DNA of 64,000 bases from Bryopsis sp. KO-2023 (lineage: Eukaryota > Chlorophyta > Ulvophyceae > Bryopsidales > Bryopsidaceae): assembly GCA_030272585.1 (NCBI GenBank), contig BSYQ01000002.1, positions 4,030,001-4,094,000 of the forward strand, read 5' to 3'. The notes beneath the pieces were generated by a model, which made no database searches, had not been told where the DNA came from, and worked only from the letters and a program-made list of their open reading frames with translations. The position numbers and the translations under genes were made by a program. Positions within the stretch are counted from its first letter, which is position 1, and each line of letters opens with the position of its first letter. Shown one piece after another: positions 9,903-22,057 of the stretch.

Positions 9903-10587
9903 TCACACTAGCGAGGCTTTCCTTCCGCAATCAAACAGCCAGCTGACGAATTTGCTTCACTCGTTTTCACAACAAGTCCAGAAAACTGATTACCCCCAGT
10001 TCAGGATTGTACTCAGCAAGCTTGAAATGCCAGTCTATGAACTTGTCAATACAATCAAAACAACACTCGAAAAAACGAACACACAACGTTCATCGCAAAA
10101 CACAAGCGACAGGGGGAAATTAGAGTCACGACAATGAGGTCTGTAGTCGTTTTTCAAGGAGCAAATATATGTATTACTTGCTTTCAGAAGGTGTAAAACA
10201 CACCAGAAACACACCACAGGTCTAACTCTTTCAACAAACAGAACGATTATCAGAAAGAAAGATTACAACTATCCCATCCTTTCTTTTGTGTTTTTTCGTT
10301 TTTCTCTCTCTTTTTACATGATTACTTAAACCACTACACTCCACCCACCAGGACGGTTCGAAGAATTCTCTCCTCCTACCCCAGTCTGTCATGAGCAAAA
10401 GAGACACAAACTCTTAACCCTTTCCTTTCCTTCTATTACAGAAAAACTTCCTGGTGCTGAAAATATATCCAAGCAATAAACTACAGGAGATAAAAACAAA
10501 ACTAGAATAAAAAGACATCTATTCTTGCCCTGACTAACATCCATCAAAACTCAAACAAAGGACAATAGAAAGTAACAAAATTATCCT

Positions 10588-10952
10588 TCAGAGACGTAGC
10601 CTGATTTCTTTTTCCTCTCCATTATTCCATTCCTGGGAAGCTGGTTTTCCAATTAGTTTTCCAGATGCTACAGCAGTTAGCCTGGCATGTCTTGTGATAT
10701 TTTTGGTTGGAGATGAAACGGGCGGAGCTTCTTCCAATGCTGGGGGTTGAGTAGGCTCCACTCGATCTTTTTTTGCACGAATTTTCTCCAGGCTGTGCTC
10801 GATGTATGCCTCGGTTAACACTGGTATCAAGTCATCCCATACAAAAATAAAATAAAGTTCGACAAAGAGAGTCACTAAAAAAACCAGTCGGACTGGTGCT
10901 CGGCCGACAGTCCTATAGGCACCCACTGGCCTAGAGAAAACAAGACGTGCTC
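10588..10952 (-). CDS. C-terminal exon of a membrane protein
   Basis: Open to the stop at 10588-10590, with a strong acceptor (long pyrimidine tract ending TTCCTAG) just before 10952. The exon gives about 121 residues: a basic start (RPVGAYRTVGRAPVR), one membrane helix (LVFLVTLFVELYFIFVW), then an acidic-to-basic helical segment and a Pro-rich tail ending EEKEIRLRL. Upstream exons could not be assigned in phase. A short frame near 11170-11220 with a GTAGGA donor is possible but does not fit. Function unknown. Confidence 0.4.
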
Positions 10953-11351
10953 CTAGGAACGAAAGGGGGGGGGCAGACACAGGGAAGAGGAAGTCTAAAA
11001 ACACTGAAAAGAGTGTTGCAATTGGATCTATATTATCAATTCACAAATTGTTCAAAACATAGCGAGAAAACAAAAGTGAGAATAAAGAGTAAAAAAAATG
11101 AGTAAGTCCAAGTATTTAAAAAACCTTGCAGAAGACCCCATCAGGGGAAGCAAAATCCTACCCACAAAAAGGTGTTGAAATTTCTCATAGCTGAAAAAAG
11201 GGTGATCTTATCGGCTAAAAAAAAAGAATCAGTCCAGAAGAATTGAGATCCTTGGGCTGTCGGACTCCCAAGCTTTTGCTTTGTAATGCGTTCATAACAA
11301 TAACCACAGTCTAACAGTTTAACAGAAGTGGGACCACGTGCCCCATCCCCC

Positions 11352-11452
11352 AAAACAATCAGTCTTGGCCTAGTGATCACCACGACCAGTTTCAATCAAG
11401 CTGCGGGCTGCTACCTACAACTTGCAGGCTCGACACCCCAAAGCCGACCAGC
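11352..11452. repeat. dispersed repeat, partner at 56198-56310
   Basis: Shares GATCACCACGACCAGTTTCA and CAACTTGCAGGCTCGACACC with the other copy, in the same orientation. The middle is more diverged. Confidence 0.75.
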
Positions 11453-11665
11453 TTGATTGTGGACTTCTCTTTTATAAACAGCGACACTCTCCCAAGCTCT
11501 GGTCGAATGCTGCGTCGAATGTTGATCGACCCCAGTCAAGACGACCTCGACAAGAGACGATTGTACTTGTTGCCCAACTTCATCTCTGCCCCAACATAGA
11601 TGGTGGAACGCTGTGTGTTGAACTCGACCTTGGGTCTGACTTCGCCCGAAGTTGCGAAAAAAAAA

Positions 11666-12112
11666 TGTGGCTGGGTCCCCCCCTCTCCCAACCCCCCTCT
11701 CCCAACCCCCCTCTCCCACTTCATCTGAGGGGTCCCGCTCCTAGTCACCCATGCGTCATCATTGGTAGGCCCGGCCATCCTCAGATGCACGGTGACTCGA
11801 GCTAACCTGTATATGAAGTTGAATGGGTCGGTTTGAGGGTTCGCACCAAAACTCGGTTGAGGCGTCAAAGAAAATGTCAGTTCTGCAACTGACACGTCGG
11901 TGGAATGAGTGGCTGGGAGCTCGCCACGCTGGCGGCAATGACGGACTGTGGCGCCGCCAGCCGCGAAACAGTTTTCTGTTTGGATCACAGTGCTTTGGGA
12001 TCTAGGGGGTGATCAGTGATCGTGTTGGGATCAGTTCAAGGGTCGGACCAGGACAGCCGCTGCAGCTCGCAACTTTCTGCAACTTTCAATGTCGTATTGC
12101 GTCTACAGCGAC
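11666..12112. repeat. about 440-bp dispersed repeat, partner at 46718-47152
   Basis: The two copies align over their whole length with scattered substitutions. The CT-rich head is variable (extra CCCCCCTCTCCCAA units here). A minus-strand reading frame runs through it in both copies, but the base differences mostly change amino acids, so there is no sign of protein selection. Likely an uncharacterised mobile repeat or segmental duplication. Confidence 0.85.
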
Positions 12113-12833
12113 CCACTCGCTTTCAATGACCCGCAGAGGGTGTTTTGCAGAGTGGCTCCGACAGAGTGCACTCTCGTCAATCGACGCCGGGGTTGGCCAC
12201 AGCTTTCAGCCCGTGTACGTGGTTGGAGGTCGAATGTCGACTGTTGGAGGTCGAAAAAAGTCGAACGTGTTGTCCCCTTGCCCACAGCTACAGAGCATAT
12301 CACGAACCACGTCGCCAGACCCGTTCAAGCGCCTAGAGTTAACGCCCAGGTTGGACTCTGACCGCGCAGAGGTATTCTCAAACTTGCCTCCATAGTTTCG
12401 TTCAGGGGGGAGAATGTTTCCGCCTTGAGCAAGACGGAAGGTGAGAGTTCAAGTCAGACACACAGGACACTCGCTAGGACACTCGCTGAGGACCCAATCA
12501 CCAACGAGGCGGGAAAAACACACTGCTTCTCACGAGGAAGTGCAAGGCCTCGTTTTAAGGGGCTGAGGCTGAAAAAAACGTTTTAATTGGTGGTCGTCCT
12601 TGCATCTACCTATCCGCGAAATCAAACCACGGTACACCACCAGGGACAGGTCGCGACGAAGTCGTCGGGGTTACTCTTTTTCGCTGCATTGAAGGGGGTA
12701 GAAAAGCTTTGTGCGGGTTTATTTGGTGTTGAAAAATTGAGGGGGTCTTGGACGCACTGGAAACGGTCCAGAATGATGGGGTTTGACTCCCCACTGCGTT
12801 TCGAACTCTGAAAGCCCCTCTCCTTTTTCCACA

Positions 12834-13704
12834 TACTTACTCCGTCCATCTTTAGCTGTCCACTTATGTTTGGGGTTAAGGTTCACGAGTGAGACATCCA
12901 ATTGATGTGAAATTTTGTGGACAGTATCTCTGATACACGTAGATAAAGCCCACGAAATTTCACATTCATTCATTGAGAGGTTGCGATGCAGTGACTCTGA
13001 AACCAGAAACGAAGCAAAAACTGGATTTTCACTTCGACGACTTTTACAATTTGGGTACTAAAATCAACCCAAAATTGTAAGATACCGTTATAAAGCAACA
13101 ATATACACTTCATAAAGTGTATCCCCAAAATTTGCTCTCAAAATTCCACCTGGCCTGTCGTATAATGCGCTTGGCATTTCGTATCAAAGTCCCATTTTCT
13201 GGGGAGCTTGGTGACTGTCGCTCCTATTTTCAAGCGAACTGGCGCGCAAAGGTCTCTTGAGTTGCGTTTATGACGTTTGCGAGGTCGAGGTGGAGTTCGC
13301 GCATTGCGCCGCTATTTTCGGTTTCAGAGGTCGACTTTCCTCGGTTTTATAGTCGTCACGATTACCGAACGACGACATCACGCTTTACTCACTCGTTCAA
13401 TTACGACGAAATTTTGTGAGCTCGTCACAGAATATTTAAAGAATGTGTTCACAAAAGTTTGTGGCAAACGATGAACGTTTGACGTGTCAAAACGTTCACA
13501 GGAAGGTGAAAATGGGGGTTTTGCTTCGTTTCTGGTTTCGGAGTCACTGCATCGCAGCCTCTACACCAATGGATCTGATATTTTGTGGGCTTCATCTACG
13601 TGTATCAGAAATACTGCCCACAAAATTTCACATCAATTGGATGTCTCACTCGTGAACTTTAACCCCAAACATAAGTGGAGAGTTAAAGATGGACGGAGTA
13701 AGTA
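12834..13704. mobile_element. long-TIR Tc1/mariner-like non-autonomous element (copy A)
   Basis: Begins TACTTACTCCGTCCATC and ends with the exact reverse complement (13688-13704), so the target TA is included at both ends. The similarity between arms continues inward for roughly 200 bp, giving a very long hairpin. The CTCCGTCC core resembles plant Stowaway-type termini, which belong to Tc1/mariner. No transposase is encoded. A second copy lies at 18781-19634. Confidence 0.75.
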
Positions 13705-14340
13705 TCTTTTATTGTCACATTTTGTTAGCCTCAAGCTTTTATCTCAACAGTTTACGATTTACAAACGCAAGGGCTGAAGGGGAATGAATATTGTTGGGCG
13801 AGTAGCTGCAAAAAGAAAACGCTTTGGAAGGAGTGAGGTGAGAGTGAGCGAGCAGGATAGTGGATTCCCAATTGACAAAGTTGCTTTTGAGAAAACCAGA
13901 AGATAGCAGCTACAGACAGTTCAAGCAAAAAAAAAAAAAAGGAAAGATTGGACTCCTCCTTTTTTTAGAATTCTCTTTTCTTTTTTTTTTTTCGGTGCTA
14001 ATAATAGTGCACCAGTCCAGAGAAACACCTGGAATTCAGTCCTTTTTTGTGCAAGCAAAAATGGATCCTGTGAGCGCCAAAGCGGTAAATGAATAAAATG
14101 AGGCAATAGTGGACGAAGGGAAGTGGTGCTGTGTAACGTGGGGTAGTGCGATAGCGAAGGAATCTGTGGTTGAAAGGGAAAAGAGTGACTTGCTCAAAAT
14201 AGCTCACGGATATTTGTTGCTATTATTGATTGGTCGTGGGAAGGTATAAAGTTCGATAGGGAAACTTGTAAACAAGAGACAGCAAACGTTTGTTCGCGTC
14301 GAGACTTTGCCTTGAAAGCTCCTGTGCGCTCATTTTACTC
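13705..14340. other. no supported gene
   Basis: A-rich and T-rich tracts and short frames only. This stretch marks the passage into the AT-richer retroelement-bearing block. Confidence 0.35.
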
Positions 14341-14473
14341 AAGTTGTTACATGGTTTTGGAGCTTGGCAAGTCTAGCGCAGTTCGGCCTTGACCTCGACG
14401 TTCTGGAACGTTCAAGTTCTACAGAGCCTTTTCATACACCACGAACAGACTCAAAGACAGCAAAGATCCTGAC

Positions 14474-14812
14474 TTGCTCCATCGAGACAAACCCCGGCGT
14501 ACAAACGACGAACCACACGACAGCGGGTTCTCCTGGGTTACGAACCCCAGTTTTAGCTCTAACCCTTTCCTTCCTGCAGTACCTTCACCTTTTGAGCTAG
14601 TAGCTCCTGCTCCTACCTCGCCTCAGAGCATTATGTCGGACGCTACGGAGAAGATTTCCCGCGTTAAGAAATGGGACAGGGACGTTTCAGATTGGTTGCT
14701 TCCGTATTGTGAAGTGAGTGAGACCAGCACTATCGCTCGCAGCAAATTACTTTTGAAGCATATATCACCTCAAACCTACGAAGAAAGGTCGATACACATT
14801 CACCGGAGCTAG
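14474..14812 (+). pseudogene. possible gag-like retroelement fragment
   Basis: The frame contains a Pro/Ser-rich stretch followed by VKKWDRDVSDWLLPY and ARSKLLLKHISPQTYEE. The latter resembles the helix-rich segment of Ty3/Gypsy-type Gag proteins, where a run of Leu and a conserved Tyr occur. The frame breaks soon after. Assignment is tentative and rests on pattern only. Confidence 0.25.
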
Positions 14813-14999
14813 AATATACCGGTTCTTTTTCTAGTTTTCGGACGAGCTCAAGATATTTCGTTGCAAAGGGAGTCTTCATATGGAAAGTTGATTGAACCGG
14901 TGGAAAAATCATGTTGCCTCTTCAAGAAAAGACGTGAACATAAAATGTTGCATCTCGGTGCTATTACCTACAGCTCTTAATGCTTTTTTTGTTATTATT

Positions 15000-17640
15000 T
15001 GAGGATTCGCGAAAGTCTAAGAAAATATAAAGGAAATTGAAAAGTTGGTTGGGGGACACGTCTGAACATAGTCGAATACTAATTAAACACGAGAGATCAT
15101 CGCTACAACTAAACCAAACATATCAAGGTAGTAATAGCAGCATGCGAGGCTGATCGATAGCAGAAACCACTTCACTATTAGGCGTGAAGAAAACTGTACT
15201 GGGGGAAAAGTTTACACGCAAACTAGAACTTTAAATCTACAAAGAGGAAGAGAAGCAGCGGTGGTGGATTCTCGTTCTCAAAACCGAATGTGGAAGAAGC
15301 CCGACAATTGATTATTCCAAACGCTACAAGTTAAACCTCAATGTTGACAATAACGTTAAGGTCTCGATAGATGTTCCTTGTTTTTAGCAATGCACCCGTT
15401 CGGAATACGAGCACTACCCTTTGCGGCAAGTCAAACTACCCTTGCCAGAACCGTTATCCGGAGACGGTGGAACCTCCATCACCGAATGATGATGAATGAT
15501 GTTTGCCAAGGCCCGGAGAAAAGCCCTTGATGCGGAAAAGAAAAAGAAAAAATCGTTAAAGGTAGAGCTAGCGTGTTTTTCTCGTCTACAATGATTTCCC
15601 AACTTTAAACATCATTTTCGTTCCCTTTCTCCTCTTTTTGGTCATGAATCCACACCCCAGTGCATCAAGGCTGAAACTAACCGATAGGTGCCTATTGTTT
15701 TTAAAACGTCCACAGAAGTCGACGAAATCTACAAAGAAGGAGGAAAAGAAGCAAAACTTTGTCATGACACTGATTCGATCCTTCCTGAGACCGCAGCCTT
15801 GCACCGTCCCCAATTCAGATGAAGACATCGCCAGCCCCCAAAAAACCAATGCAGCTTCGAATTCACACAATCATGACATGGCCAAAATTGACCTAGAGGA
15901 GCAACGGGGTCAATAAATGATCCAAAAATCAATTGAAGGTTTCTTTCGACCATTTGGGAAGGGAAAAAAGAATAAGAGAAGACAGATATCAAGAAACGAC
16001 AAAACCATGAAAGTCGAACAAAAGATTCGCAACGAAACTTAGATTCAATAACGACAATATGTTTGGTTGAGCATATACTTTCGATGTCCATGGTTTGATT
16101 AGAGATTTAACTAGAATAGCGCATGATATGAAGGCCCGTCAAGACATGAAATGCCTATCCACATACCTCCTTACCCTCTTGCTCTTGAAAGAGAGCAAAC
16201 GAAATAGAGAAGGTGAAAACCAAAACGATTGATTCCGGTAACAAGGCTTTGCAAAGTCTAGATTGAAATACGCGACTTCAAACATATGGCGAATAAAAGA
16301 TACTTTCATGACGGCGCGGGATTATATGAAAGTGTTGGCGGAGATCGGTTGTCTAATTTAGATAGGGGGAAGGAAGTGCATATTCCTAAATGATAATATT
16401 GAACGTTCCACGTTTTCCAAGTCCTAAGAACTTCAAAGAAATGACCCAACTCTGGTTCGGTATTCCACGAGAGGAATACGAAATACGAGCAAAAGAGCTG
16501 AAATCCCGCTCACAAGCTTGCGTCTTGTTAGAAGACGCACAAAACTTAGTTGACAGTAGTTGCTCCACGTGGGTTGTGTAGTCCTAAATTTCAAAGATCT
16601 TGTAGGACCACACCTATTTTGAAACGATGTCTTTTTGAGGTTTGGGTAGTAGAGTCTAACGCTGGTTCAGCTCCCATATATCAACAGCTGTAAGATCCCT
16701 ATCTAGGGCATCAATGGCAACGGGGCCTTTTAAAGAAGCTCAACTATACCGCTCAATATATATAAGATCTCATGGGATTTCTCATTCAAGACTACAAAAG
16801 CGATTGAAAACCACGGAGTATAAGCACGTTTCGGGTGGGTTCTTTGTCTCTTATATTATATCTAAAATTGTCCTTTTCTTTTCTCTCTTAGAAAACTCGG
16901 GAAAAGCAGAAATACTTGCTCAGCTTGACACTAATACCGACCTTGAAAAAACTGTCTTTGAGATCCACCTCTGAAAAGATCTTTAACAATACGGCGGTGG
17001 CCCTCTTCCACATCGCTTCCCTGGACATCCCCGCATCATATGCTTGAATAGAGCCGTCTCATCTGTCAGAGAGTAACACCTTTGCACCCGTAGTGTCAGT
17101 TGCCAGCAACATATTCAGTTTTTGCCTTTAGGCTATGCTCTTGTCCATCGTTTGGGTGGGTTTGTAGGGAGAAAATATATTTTTTCCATACCCGGAAGAA
17201 AATTAGGTGAATAAAAGGTATAAATATATACCAATACCAAATTTATAGTCAAATGCTATAAATCCACATAGGAATGCATTCAAGCTCCCCCCGTTAGCTT
17301 TTCCCGTGACAAGAACTCCATTCATGAATTCACGAGTCGAGGGGGTTGGGGCATCACCTCAAATGTTGGATTCGATATTGTTTATAGGTTATTGTTTTTG
17401 GTGGGAAGCCTCGTCATAAGCTCCATTTTGCACATATTTCGCTCTTATCCTTCCCCAGCTACCGCACTGAACGACATATACAACTTAAGGAACAAGTTGT
17501 TGCACATCAGCGGAGTTTCATGTGTGTCCGAGGCTGACGCTAAAATAACAGCTCGGCATTTCTTGTTCTGAAAAAAAAGGGGTCACTGACTCAATTTTCG
17601 AAGGTATAATAAATACGTGGATGTACCTAATGTAGAGTAC
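15000..17640. other. decayed AT-rich sequence without a supported gene
   Basis: Short frames with protein-like composition occur at 15638-15916 and 16390-16581 (plus), but none has a domain, repeat partner or splice support. It looks like eroded element sequence. Confidence 0.35.
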
Positions 17641-17647
17641 AGCCAGT

Positions 17648-18043
17648 ATGATGTCGTCCTCAGATGAAAAGACTACAAACTTTGTTTCCCGCGATCTAAA
17701 AGATGTGTTTCACCATTTCGGTATAGCAAAAAATCACCAGAAGTACCTTAACTCACGGATCATCCTCCCATACGCGTTCATTGATTGTGTACGGTGGAAA
17801 CGATTGTTCGTTGCGAGTACTCAAATTTTCCAGCAAAACGATCGTCAAAACACGATGTATTTGCACAAAAAATTGGCGCTGGTGGATAAGGAAGCGTGTT
17901 CTCATAAAAGAGGGGTGTTAAAAGACTCAATTAATTTTTACGTTGCCAAGGATATGGATAAAACCTTGAAGTATGGAGGGAGAGAGAAAGATTACGCCTT
18001 CCCAGAAACGAAGTATTTCCCTCTTTGGTACATGTCTAACTAG
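17648..18043 (+). CDS. hypothetical protein, 131 codons
   Basis: ATG at 17648, stop at 18041-18043. Composition is balanced and protein-like (DLKDVFHHFGIAKNHQKYL, LPYAFIDCVRWKRLFVAS), without low-complexity runs. No recognisable family. It lies in the AT-rich retroelement block and may be part of a decayed element protein. Confidence 0.3.
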   Translation: MMSSSDEKTTNFVSRDLKDVFHHFGIAKNHQKYLNSRIILPYAFIDCVRWKRLFVASTQIFQQNDRQNTMYLHKKLALVDKEACSHKRGVLKDSINFYVAKDMDKTLKYGGREKDYAFPETKYFPLWYMSN

Positions 18044-18780
18044 CAGACCCCCAATTGAGCGAATCAAAATTAATATCGTTCCTCGATGACACCAAATTTC
18101 TCGCATTTTTAACCATAACAGTAGAAGACGGTGATCGCACAAATACTTCAGGCCGCCGAAAGGGGTAGTAGGAGGAACGATGGATTGCTTATGGAGAAGC
18201 ATAGCGCCACAACGCTTATCAACTCACCAAAATACAGAGCGGGAATATATGGTATGAATAAGAAATATGGAAAATATGTACGGATCCCAACCTCGTGTAT
18301 GGATTCCAGCTATTTGTTGATGGCCGCTGTTGCATATCAATAGCAAGATGGTTCGGAATAGGTCAGGGATAATTATGGAAGCGAACTTGGAGTCTCCACA
18401 AATTGAAAAAACAAAGTTCAGGTTAACTTATTAATCAATCTATGAATAAAATTTTAATAAAAAAAATTTCTTTAACTTTTTGGAGTCCGCTTATACGAAA
18501 AAAAGTTAGGGGTAGCGAACGTATTAATGAATTATTTTTTTGATGTACAAACTTTTTTTTTTTAAGCCTTTTGACTCCGTCTCTCTTCGATGCCGTCTTC
18601 CTATGTTCAACTAAGTATATGAAACACATCATTGATACCTCATGAAAAAAGGAAAAAGCGTTGTGCTTTTTCTCCCACAGAATATCATCCAAGCATTCTT
18701 AAAAGGGGTTGAAGGAACGCCGGATGAGACTCAATGGTTTCTCAAACCAAGAAGAAAAAATCTTGATGTTATTTACCATA

Positions 18781-19634
18781 TACTTACTTTGTCCCAGAAT
18801 AACTGTCCACTAATGTTTAAGGTTACAGCTCACCATTAAAACATTCATTTCATCTGAAATTTTGTGAACAGCATCTCTGATACCTATAAATATAGCCCAC
18901 AGAATTTCAAATCCATTCATTGAGAGGTTGCGATGCAGTGACTCCCAAACCAGAAAAAAACGCAAAAACCACTTTTTCACCTCCCCATGAACGTTTTGAA
19001 CACGTTAAAAGTTCATTGTTTGCCACAAACTTTTGTGGACACATGCCTCAGATGTTCTGTGGCGAGCTCACAATATTTGATTTCGCCACTCGTATAATGC
19101 GCCTGGCATTCCGTATCAAAGTCCCATTTTCTGGGCAGCTTGGTGCCTGTCGCTCCTATTTTCAGAAGAACTGGCGCGCAAAGGTCTCTTGAGTTGCGTT
19201 CATGACGTTTGCGAGGTCGAGGTTAAGTTCGCGCATTGCACCGCTATTTTCGGTTTCAGAGGTCGACTTTCCTCGGTTTTATTGTCGTCACAATTTCTGA
19301 ACGACGACATCATGCTTTACTCACCGGTTCAATTACGACGAAATTTTGTAAACTTGCCACAGAACATCCGAAAAATGTGTTCACAAAAGTTTGTGGCAAA
19401 CGATGAACGTTTGACGTGTTAAAACGTTCAAGGGAGGTGAAAAAACGCTTTTCGCTTCTTTTCTGGTTTCGGAGTCACTGAATCGCAGCCTCTCCACCAA
19501 TGGATCTGAAATTTTGTGAGCTTCATCTACGTGTATCAGAGAAACTGCCTACGAAGGTTCACATTAATTGGATGTCTCACTCGTGAACTGTAACCCCAAA
19601 GTAAGTGGACAGTTTTTCAGGGATGGAGTAGGTA
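18781..19634. mobile_element. long-TIR Tc1/mariner-like non-autonomous element (copy B)
   Basis: Begins TACTTACTTTGTCCCAG and ends GGATGGAGTAGGTA. The termini are imperfect versions of copy A, and the arms align inward for about 300 bp, further than in copy A. It shares with copy A the internal TGTGTTCACAAAAGTTTGTG and GCCCACAGAATTTC-type blocks. No transposase. More diverged at its tips, hence probably older or damaged. Confidence 0.7.
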
Positions 19635-20044
19635 TATTTTTAATGTGTGATTAACGTGAGCCAAGCTCACCAGCCTCTGACAGGAGACAGCTGGTCAACT
19701 GAAGGATTCACTGGGTCGGCAAGCCTAAGTCGAAGGCGCTAATACATAGTGGTCCACACAATATGGACGCTCAAGTGGGGGCCGTTAGTATTGAGTACCC
19801 GTTTCTTTTCATTACTGAAACTAGTTACTTGAAGCTCGTTTTTTTTTATCTCATGAAAGTGAAAAAAAAACAGTTAGTGAAAAAAAAATTCATGTGATAT
19901 CAAAAAGAGTAAGGGGTAAAAGAATGTTTTTTCGTTTCTTGACCTGCTTTTTGCTTTAAGAATTCTACCAGTAAGAGTGTTCATTTTACCTCTTAAAATT
20001 ACGGTCTTCAACTAATTGTTTTTATTGTATCTTTCTTTCTCTAG

Positions 20045-20185
20045 GTGGGTCTATTTCAGTTGAGCGATCCAAATCAGCGTGAGAAGCTTGAACAAGTGAT
20101 GAAAGACGTTAAAAAGCGTATCTTTTTTCACAACCAAAATAGATATGATACACCTCCGGGAGAGACGCATTCATTATTGAGATAG
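20045..20185 (+). pseudogene. exon-like retroelement fragment
   Basis: A pyrimidine tract ending CTCTAG precedes an open stretch reading VGLFQLSDPNQREKLEQVM and on to a TAG at 20183. Its 3' part (20125-20216) is duplicated at 20728-20820. It is probably part of a decayed element protein; no domain identified. Confidence 0.3.
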
Positions 20186-20216
20186 CGAAAGATAAAAGAT
20201 ACGATTTAAGACTTGT
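20125..20216 (+). repeat. about 92-bp direct repeat, partner at 20728-20820
   Basis: The copies are almost identical, running from TTCACAACCAAAATAGATA to the AAGACTTG segment. They flank the 90-codon coiled-coil frame. Confidence 0.85.
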
Positions 20217-20234
20217 TGAGGTTTTTTTTGTTTT

Positions 20235-20507
20235 TTGTTTTTTAGAATGGGAATCGAGGCAAAAAAAGAGGTCGATGCAGTACACCTCGTCGAATTGAAG
20301 CGCCTGAGGGCTGAACTACAGCATTATCACAATTGTTTAAAAGATGGAGTGTTGAGTATATTGAGGGTCACTACGGAAACAGCTGTAGACATTAGAGCAG
20401 CTGTTCGGGTCGGCCTCGTGGAAATGCAGGGGTTCCTCCGTTCTGTCGATCGGATCGAGGGCCTCAGCAGGAAACGAAGCCGGCCCGATGATTTGGATAA
20501 GATTTGA
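20235..20507 (+). CDS. coiled-coil protein, 90 codons
   Basis: Starts MFFRMGIEAKKEVDAVHLVE and shows heptad-like spacing (LKRLRAELQHY, DIRAAVRVGLVEMQ), ending in a basic RKRSRP cluster. It is embedded in the AT-rich retroelement block between two direct repeats, so a Gag-type structural protein fragment is a reasonable guess, not a demonstration. Confidence 0.35.
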   Translation: MFFRMGIEAKKEVDAVHLVELKRLRAELQHYHNCLKDGVLSILRVTTETAVDIRAAVRVGLVEMQGFLRSVDRIEGLSRKRSRPDDLDKI

Positions 20508-20727
20508 GAACAAGAAAAATTACGTAAATATCGGGGATTTTAATTAGTCCGGGATATGAAAGAGGCTGAGTTAGAGGAAGTTAGGAACGCCGAGGTAGAC
20601 GATGCACAAGACAAGGACGAGGAAGGGGACGGGTCAGAAGGGGAGGAATAGAACTTGTGAAACGATTTTTCAAATAAAGAAGTACGACCAATCGCACGAG
20701 GGAAATCTATAGGACGATGAACGTTAC

Positions 20728-20820
20728 ATTTTCACAACCAAAATAGATACGATACACCTCCGGGAGAGACGCATTCATTATTGAGATAGCGAAAGATAAA
20801 AGATACGATTTAAGACTTGA
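20728..20820 (+). repeat. direct repeat, partner at 20125-20216
   Basis: Near-identical copy; it continues into unrelated sequence after ACTTGACG. Confidence 0.85.
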
Positions 20821-21233
20821 CGTGGATTTAACACGAAAAGGGTTTTTGTATTTGGTAGTCCAGTCTGCAAATAGTGCTATTAACTCCAATTCTCTTGACT
20901 ATTGTGACCTTGTTTTGAGAACTCAATCCTCTTATGTTGATTAACAGACAGCTTCCGCTTATTGACGTCAAGATTCAACGACCAACGCTAGCAAACAAAA
21001 GCGGCTATGTTCAAGAGATGGCTTTACAACGACCTCAGAGGTAACTTTGCGTAACAATTGTTGATAAGAATTCAAGGATTAAATGGGGGTTCTAACAGTA
21101 CGCTAGTGTCCGTAACTGTACCCCTCATAAAGCCTATTATTATTATTATTATAATTCCTATAATTTTTTAATATCTTTTGTCAGAGCCTCACCTGATATA
21201 CCATTTGGTTGGTGTTTGTAATGACGTCACCTG

Positions 21234-22057
21234 GTGTGTATATATTCACTTTTTTTTTTTTACAGTTTCAAGGCTGAAGTGTTTGTTGTTGCTTTGTTTT
21301 CTTCAAAAGCTTTTGGCATTTCTTTCATATTACTTGGGGTTTTCGATCATTTGCGTTTCGTTCTGCTTGGGCGAAAGAAATTGATACAAGGTCCATCGAA
21401 TTTTGGGCTTCTACGGCTTTACATCGACTTAGAGGAGTCCATATTCGATGACGGTTCGAATGAGGATTTGCTTCACCGATCGGTGTTGAAAAGGTTTTCT
21501 TTTTTTCTCTTCTCCTTATTTAAGACGACCGAATCATTATTTCGGTGGCTTGCAAACTATAAAAGTGTTGGATTTTTTTTTCGCTCCAAGAGTAACCATA
21601 TTTGAGCTTGGCTCCGTTGGAATCTCTTATCACGGGTGTCACGCATTCTAACCGTGACCAGACTTCTGAGAAAGTGTATCCGCACGTTTGTTATAGGCGA
21701 TTGGCTTTCGGCATGCATTCTGTGTATAAGATCTTGAAGGCTACGTCAAGTATCTTTGCGGCTTGTGATGAACCCCTACCGACTATTGCTTTTGTCTGAA
21801 ACAATCCACTACACCGTTCAAAACTATAGCACACTTCTTTACCTCCAATGGCATTGGACGAAAGTCGCTACATGCCCATTCGTGGGTGTAGGTGTGAATA
21901 CTGTTGTGGAAGGCTGGCTAGTGGCAACGTTAATTCGCTTCTTGTCCATGAAAACTTAGATCAGTTCACCAAACCTTCCTTGTGGAAAGTGCATCGAAAA
22001 CTATTGAAAGTGAAAAATAATAAATTGTGGTTCATGGTTTGTGGGGTGTGTGGATAA
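21234..22057 (+). pseudogene. decayed reading frames, one with a Cys cluster
   Basis: Three consecutive plus-strand frames (21234-21605, 21602-21799, 21848-22057) overlap or abut in different phases. The last begins MALDESRYMPIRGCRCEYCC, a Cys-rich cluster that could be a metal site. Frame switching suggests one decayed coding region. No family recognised. Confidence 0.25.

Larger units (their letters stand above)
5985..10137 (+). pseudogene. open reading frame split by the CACTA insertion (parts 5985-6106 and 9903-10137)
   Basis: The frame opens after a TTTTAG acceptor-like site (ends 5984) and runs 40 codons to 6106. There the CACTA element starts in the middle of a codon. Removing the element together with one GTT duplication joins the frame to 9903, and it continues without a stop to the TGA at 10135-10137, 119 codons in all. 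The product is Gln/Ser/Thr-rich (FLAPQQFQKSLF, EMPVYELVNTIKTTLEK) and has no domain I recognise. No upstream exon was found, and the left part overlaps the 5' side of the minus-strand membrane gene. The coding call is therefore moderate, while the insertion geometry is exact. Confidence 0.4.

Noticed and set aside
11536..11988. 150-codon minus-strand frame in the 440-bp repeat
   Set aside because: The two repeat copies differ mostly at amino-acid-changing positions and the frame start lies outside the repeat, so no protein selection is indicated.
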